Part shown: positions 13,971 to 16,242 of the stretch, in pieces | How positions within the stretch are numbered: the first letter of the stretch is position 1 | How the letters are laid out: every line of letters starts with the position of its first letter | Assembly (NCBI GenBank): GCA_002344345.1 | Contig: DDTL01000157.1 | Location: 1 to 16,242, forward strand | Reading direction: 5' to 3' | DNA from: Saprospiraceae bacterium UBA2365 | Lineage (GTDB): Bacteria; Bacteroidota; Bacteroidia; Chitinophagales; Saprospiraceae | Length of the DNA stretch: 16,242 nucleotides | Notes under the pieces: model-generated | What the model was told of the DNA's origin: nothing | The model's database searches: none | Seen by the model: only the letters and a program-made list of their open reading frames with translations | Position numbers and translations under genes: made by a program

Positions 13971-15197
13971 ATGGTTTTCGAAAAAATAAGCTCAGAACAA
14001 GCGATGAAGCTTGAAGATAAATTCGGTGCACACAATTATCATCCGCTACCGGTAGTGATCAGCAAAGGAGAAGGCGTTTTTGTATGGGATGCAGAAGGTA
14101 AACGGTACTATGATTTTTTAAGTGCATATTCAGCTGTTAATCAAGGACATTGCCATCCTAGAATTGTTGAAGCTATGATACAGCAGGCAAAAACCATTCA
14201 TTTGACTTCCAGAGCATTTTACAATGATGCCCTTGGTCCATATGAAAAGTATGTGACAGAATATTTTGGTTTTGACAAGGTCCTTCCGATGAATACCGGA
14301 GCAGAAGGCGTAGAAACTGCAATGAAATTGGTTCGCAAATGGGCATATAAAGTAAAGGGTGTTCCACAAAACGAAGCGATCATTTTGTTTGCGAGGGAAA
14401 ACTTTCACGGCAGAACCATTTCCATCGTCTCCGCGTCCAATGACCCCGAAGCCCGTAATGATTATGGACCATACACACCAGGTATAGAAAGTATTCCTTA
14501 TAATGACATTCCCGCATTGGAGAATGCCATGTCCAGAGCTGATAAAATAGCTGCTTTCATAGTAGAACCTATTCAGGGAGAGGCAGGGGTTTTTGTTCCG
14601 GATAACGACTACCTGTCCAAAGCTTACCAGATCTGTAAAGCAAACAATATTTTGTTTGTTGCGGATGAAATCCAGACAGGGATTGCCAGGACAGGGAAGT
14701 TACTGGCATGTGATTATGAAAATGTGAAACCGGATGTTTTGATTCTTGGAAAAGCATTGTCCGGTGGTGCATATCCGGTTTCAGCAGTCTTGGCCAATGA
14801 CGACATCATGTTGACCATCAAACCGGGCGAACATGGTTCAACCTATGGGGGAAATCCTATGGCCTGCAAAATTGCAGTGACTGCTTTGGAAGTGGTAAAA
14901 GATGAAAAACTTGCTGAAAATGCATACAATATGGGTGAAATATTACGTGAAGGGATCAGGAATATTAAATCCGATATGATCACCCTGGTTAGAGGTAAAG
15001 GCTTGCTCAATGCGATCGTGATTCAGGAAAGAAATGGTAAATCTGCATGGGATGTCTGTATGACGCTCAGGGATAACGGATTATTGGCTAAGCCTACCCA
15101 TGGCAATATCATTCGGTTTGCACCGCCTTTGGTGATCAATGAAGAACAGATCATGGAATGTGTCAGTATCATTGAAAAGTCCATTGCTGACTTCTGA
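13971..15197 (+). CDS. rocD: Ornithine aminotransferase (ornithine-oxo-acid transaminase)
   Basis: This PLP-dependent class-III aminotransferase converts ornithine and 2-oxoglutarate to glutamate-5-semialdehyde and glutamate, linking arginine/ornithine and proline metabolism. From MVFEKISSEQAMKLEDKFGAHNYHPLPVV the protein has 408 residues, the normal length. Motifs in order are DFLSAYSAVNQGHCHP, NTGAEGVETAMKL (phosphate binding), F-H-G-R-T, E-P-I-Q-G-E-A-G-V, V-A-D-E-I-Q-T-G-I-A-R-T-G (cofactor Asp) and LILGKALSGGAYP with the PLP lysine at Lys261. A later G-S-T-Y-G-G-N-P also fits. The open frame begins 28 codons earlier (13887), but that extension is not family-like and contains the promoter at 13902-13930, so it was excluded. 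It is a single-gene unit. No arginase or proline-pathway gene is nearby. Confidence 0.95.
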   Translation: MVFEKISSEQAMKLEDKFGAHNYHPLPVVISKGEGVFVWDAEGKRYYDFLSAYSAVNQGHCHPRIVEAMIQQAKTIHLTSRAFYNDALGPYEKYVTEYFGFDKVLPMNTGAEGVETAMKLVRKWAYKVKGVPQNEAIILFARENFHGRTISIVSASNDPEARNDYGPYTPGIESIPYNDIPALENAMSRADKIAAFIVEPIQGEAGVFVPDNDYLSKAYQICKANNILFVADEIQTGIARTGKLLACDYENVKPDVLILGKALSGGAYPVSAVLANDDIMLTIKPGEHGSTYGGNPMACKIAVTALEVVKDEKLAENAYNMGEILREGIRNIKSDMITLVRGKGLLNAIVIQERNGKSAWDVCMTLRDNGLLAKPTHGNIIRFAPPLVINEEQIMECVSIIEKSIADF

Positions 15198-15378
15198 GGA
15201 AGTGATTATGAATAAAAAAGTGTAATTGGTTAGGTTGATAGTCTTTTAGCCTTAAGTCTTTTTGGCTTTGAAGTGTTACAGGGGGCAAAACTTCCATTTC
15301 AATGGCAAATAAAGCTGCTTTTGTGTTTGTTCGCAACTAAGTCTGACAGACTATAAGACCAATCAGCTAAATAAATAC
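15198..15378. other. Spacer after rocD
   Basis: No gene is supported here. The stretch contains imperfect AGTCTTTT repeats (about 15239-15264) and a small AGTCT-GAC-AGACT inverted repeat at about 15341-15353, followed by the shared terminator. Confidence 0.4.
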
Positions 15379-15420
15379 AAAAAAGTGAACATTGATTGAT
15401 TCTTTGTTCACTTTTTTTTT
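15379..15420. terminator. Two-way terminator between rocD and the outer-membrane protein gene
   Basis: GTGAACA (15385-15391) pairs with TGTTCAC (15405-15411) around a 13-nt loop. It is flanked by AAAAAA on the left and about ten T on the right, so the stem can extend by A-T pairs and either strand ends in a U-run. It lies between two convergent genes. Confidence 0.85.
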
Positions 15421-15455
15421 TGAGCGTAAAGCCCGATTTTATGATCACTTCCTCA

Positions 15456-16169
15456 TCAGAATTTAAAAAAGTGCCTTCTGCCGGAACAAGCGGTTTTGGC
15501 AAAATATCCGATACCCCAATTCACCTCAAATACCAGTTGGGCAATGACGGGATTGGTTGCATAATATGGATTAAAAGCTTCTGTTTGAACAGGATATGCC
15601 GGATAACCAGCTTCTTTTCCGGCTGGGCTGATGAGGTCTGAAAGTCCGTATTCTATTCTGATCCCACCAATCACATTGAATGCATCTCTTCCCATAATGT
15701 ACCAGCCAAATCCCAGAACAGCAGAAGGAAAATTTTCAACATAATTAGGCGTGCTTTCAACATTATTGTTGCGTGCCACCTGCATCAATGAGAATTTTGG
15801 TCCGATTTCCAGGTAATTGATGGCTCTGTACATCTTATACAATACATAAATATCGATGGTTTTCCAATCAACAGTCAGGTCAGGTTCAGTACTAAATCCA
15901 TCTTTCAACCTGTAATATTGCTTGTTTTGAGCGTACATGGCATCAATAGATATCCCGTGAACATATCCGAAATTGAATCCGAATTTGCCACCTAAGCCAT
16001 AACCGGTAGAAATTTGCTGACTGTAATTAGCGTTGTTAACCAGATTCTGATTATATAAGAAAGTAGGGCCCCAACTTCCTTTTAGCCCTGCATCGAACCA
16101 CATCTCCTGTGATTGGATAGAGGAAAAAATAAAAAGTAAGGGAAGAAAGATCAATAATTTTTTGTTCAT
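15456..16169 (-). CDS. Secreted outer-membrane beta-barrel-like protein
   Basis: The 237-residue protein starts with a signal peptide (MNKK, then LLIFLPLLFIF, cleavage likely around SIQSQ-E). The mature part is rich in Gly, Tyr, Phe and Asn and alternates as amphipathic strands: STGYGLGGKFGFNFGY, GISIDAMYAQNKQYYRL, TVDWKTIDIYVLYKMY, NYLEIGPKFSLM, AVLGFGWYIMG and GGIRIEYGLSDL. It ends in Phe, as outer-membrane barrels usually do. This matches the small porin or OmpA-like/PorT-like 8-strand barrels common in Bacteroidota; no ligand or partner can be inferred. The last 20 residues (KTACSGRRHFFKF) are less strand-like than expected for a final strand. The gene ends at the two-way terminator and converges on rocD. 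No exact promoter motif is seen in the 73 bases left upstream, although TATTATTTG at about 16209-16217 (minus) is close. Confidence 0.75.
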   Translation of the reverse strand: MNKKLLIFLPLLFIFSSIQSQEMWFDAGLKGSWGPTFLYNQNLVNNANYSQQISTGYGLGGKFGFNFGYVHGISIDAMYAQNKQYYRLKDGFSTEPDLTVDWKTIDIYVLYKMYRAINYLEIGPKFSLMQVARNNNVESTPNYVENFPSAVLGFGWYIMGRDAFNVIGGIRIEYGLSDLISPAGKEAGYPAYPVQTEAFNPYYATNPVIAQLVFEVNWGIGYFAKTACSGRRHFFKF

Positions 16170-16242
16170 AAGTTGTGTTTTTTAAATATTCAATGGATAT
16201 ATGCTATACAAATAATATAATTATATTAAAATGGTATAATAT

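Overview
The window most likely comes from a member of the Bacteroidota, possibly a Saprospiraceae-like lineage (the lower rank is a guess). It is AT-rich. Several genes are preceded by the TAnnTTTG -7 hexamer typical of this phylum instead of a clear Shine-Dalgarno site. Spacers hold degenerate short-period repeats of the kind common in Bacteroidota. The proteins (VanZ-like protein, soluble-N-terminus sugar transferase, Wza with a C-terminal helix, Wzc with a Gly-Tyr tail) also look like Bacteroidota forms.

Left third (1-6650): an exopolysaccharide/capsule segment on the + strand. At the left edge is the C-terminal end of a DDE-type transposase. It is followed by a polysaccharide-deacetylase-like protein, a small VanZ-family membrane protein, an initiating sugar-phosphate transferase, and the Wza (outer-membrane export lipoprotein) and Wzc (co-polymerase/tyrosine autokinase) pair. 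No polymerase, flippase or ordinary glycosyltransferase is present, so this is one edge of a larger locus or a scattered one. The wza-wzc pair is flanked on both sides by two same-orientation copies of a structured repeat of about 165 bp. This repeat is the most unusual feature of the window.

Middle (6650-12230): a lone lipoprotein of unknown function converges on three minus-strand housekeeping genes. A strong two-way terminator separates them. The minus-strand genes, in transcription order, are a biotin carboxylase subunit (accC-like), tsaD (tRNA t6A synthesis) and dihydrolipoamide dehydrogenase. accC and tsaD are 26 nt apart and probably co-transcribed. lpdA has its own promoter motif next to an array of degenerate TGATGATC-type repeats.

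Right third (12230-16242): thioredoxin reductase with a clear terminator, a possible 59-residue minus-strand small gene, ornithine aminotransferase, and a convergent secreted outer-membrane beta-barrel-like protein sharing a terminator. Promoter motifs inside the longest open frames of accC and rocD argue for later start codons than the longest frames would give.

No tRNA, rRNA, CRISPR array or phage genes were seen. Apart from the repeat pair flanking wza-wzc and the repeat-derived insert in the deacetylase gene, the gene content is conventional.
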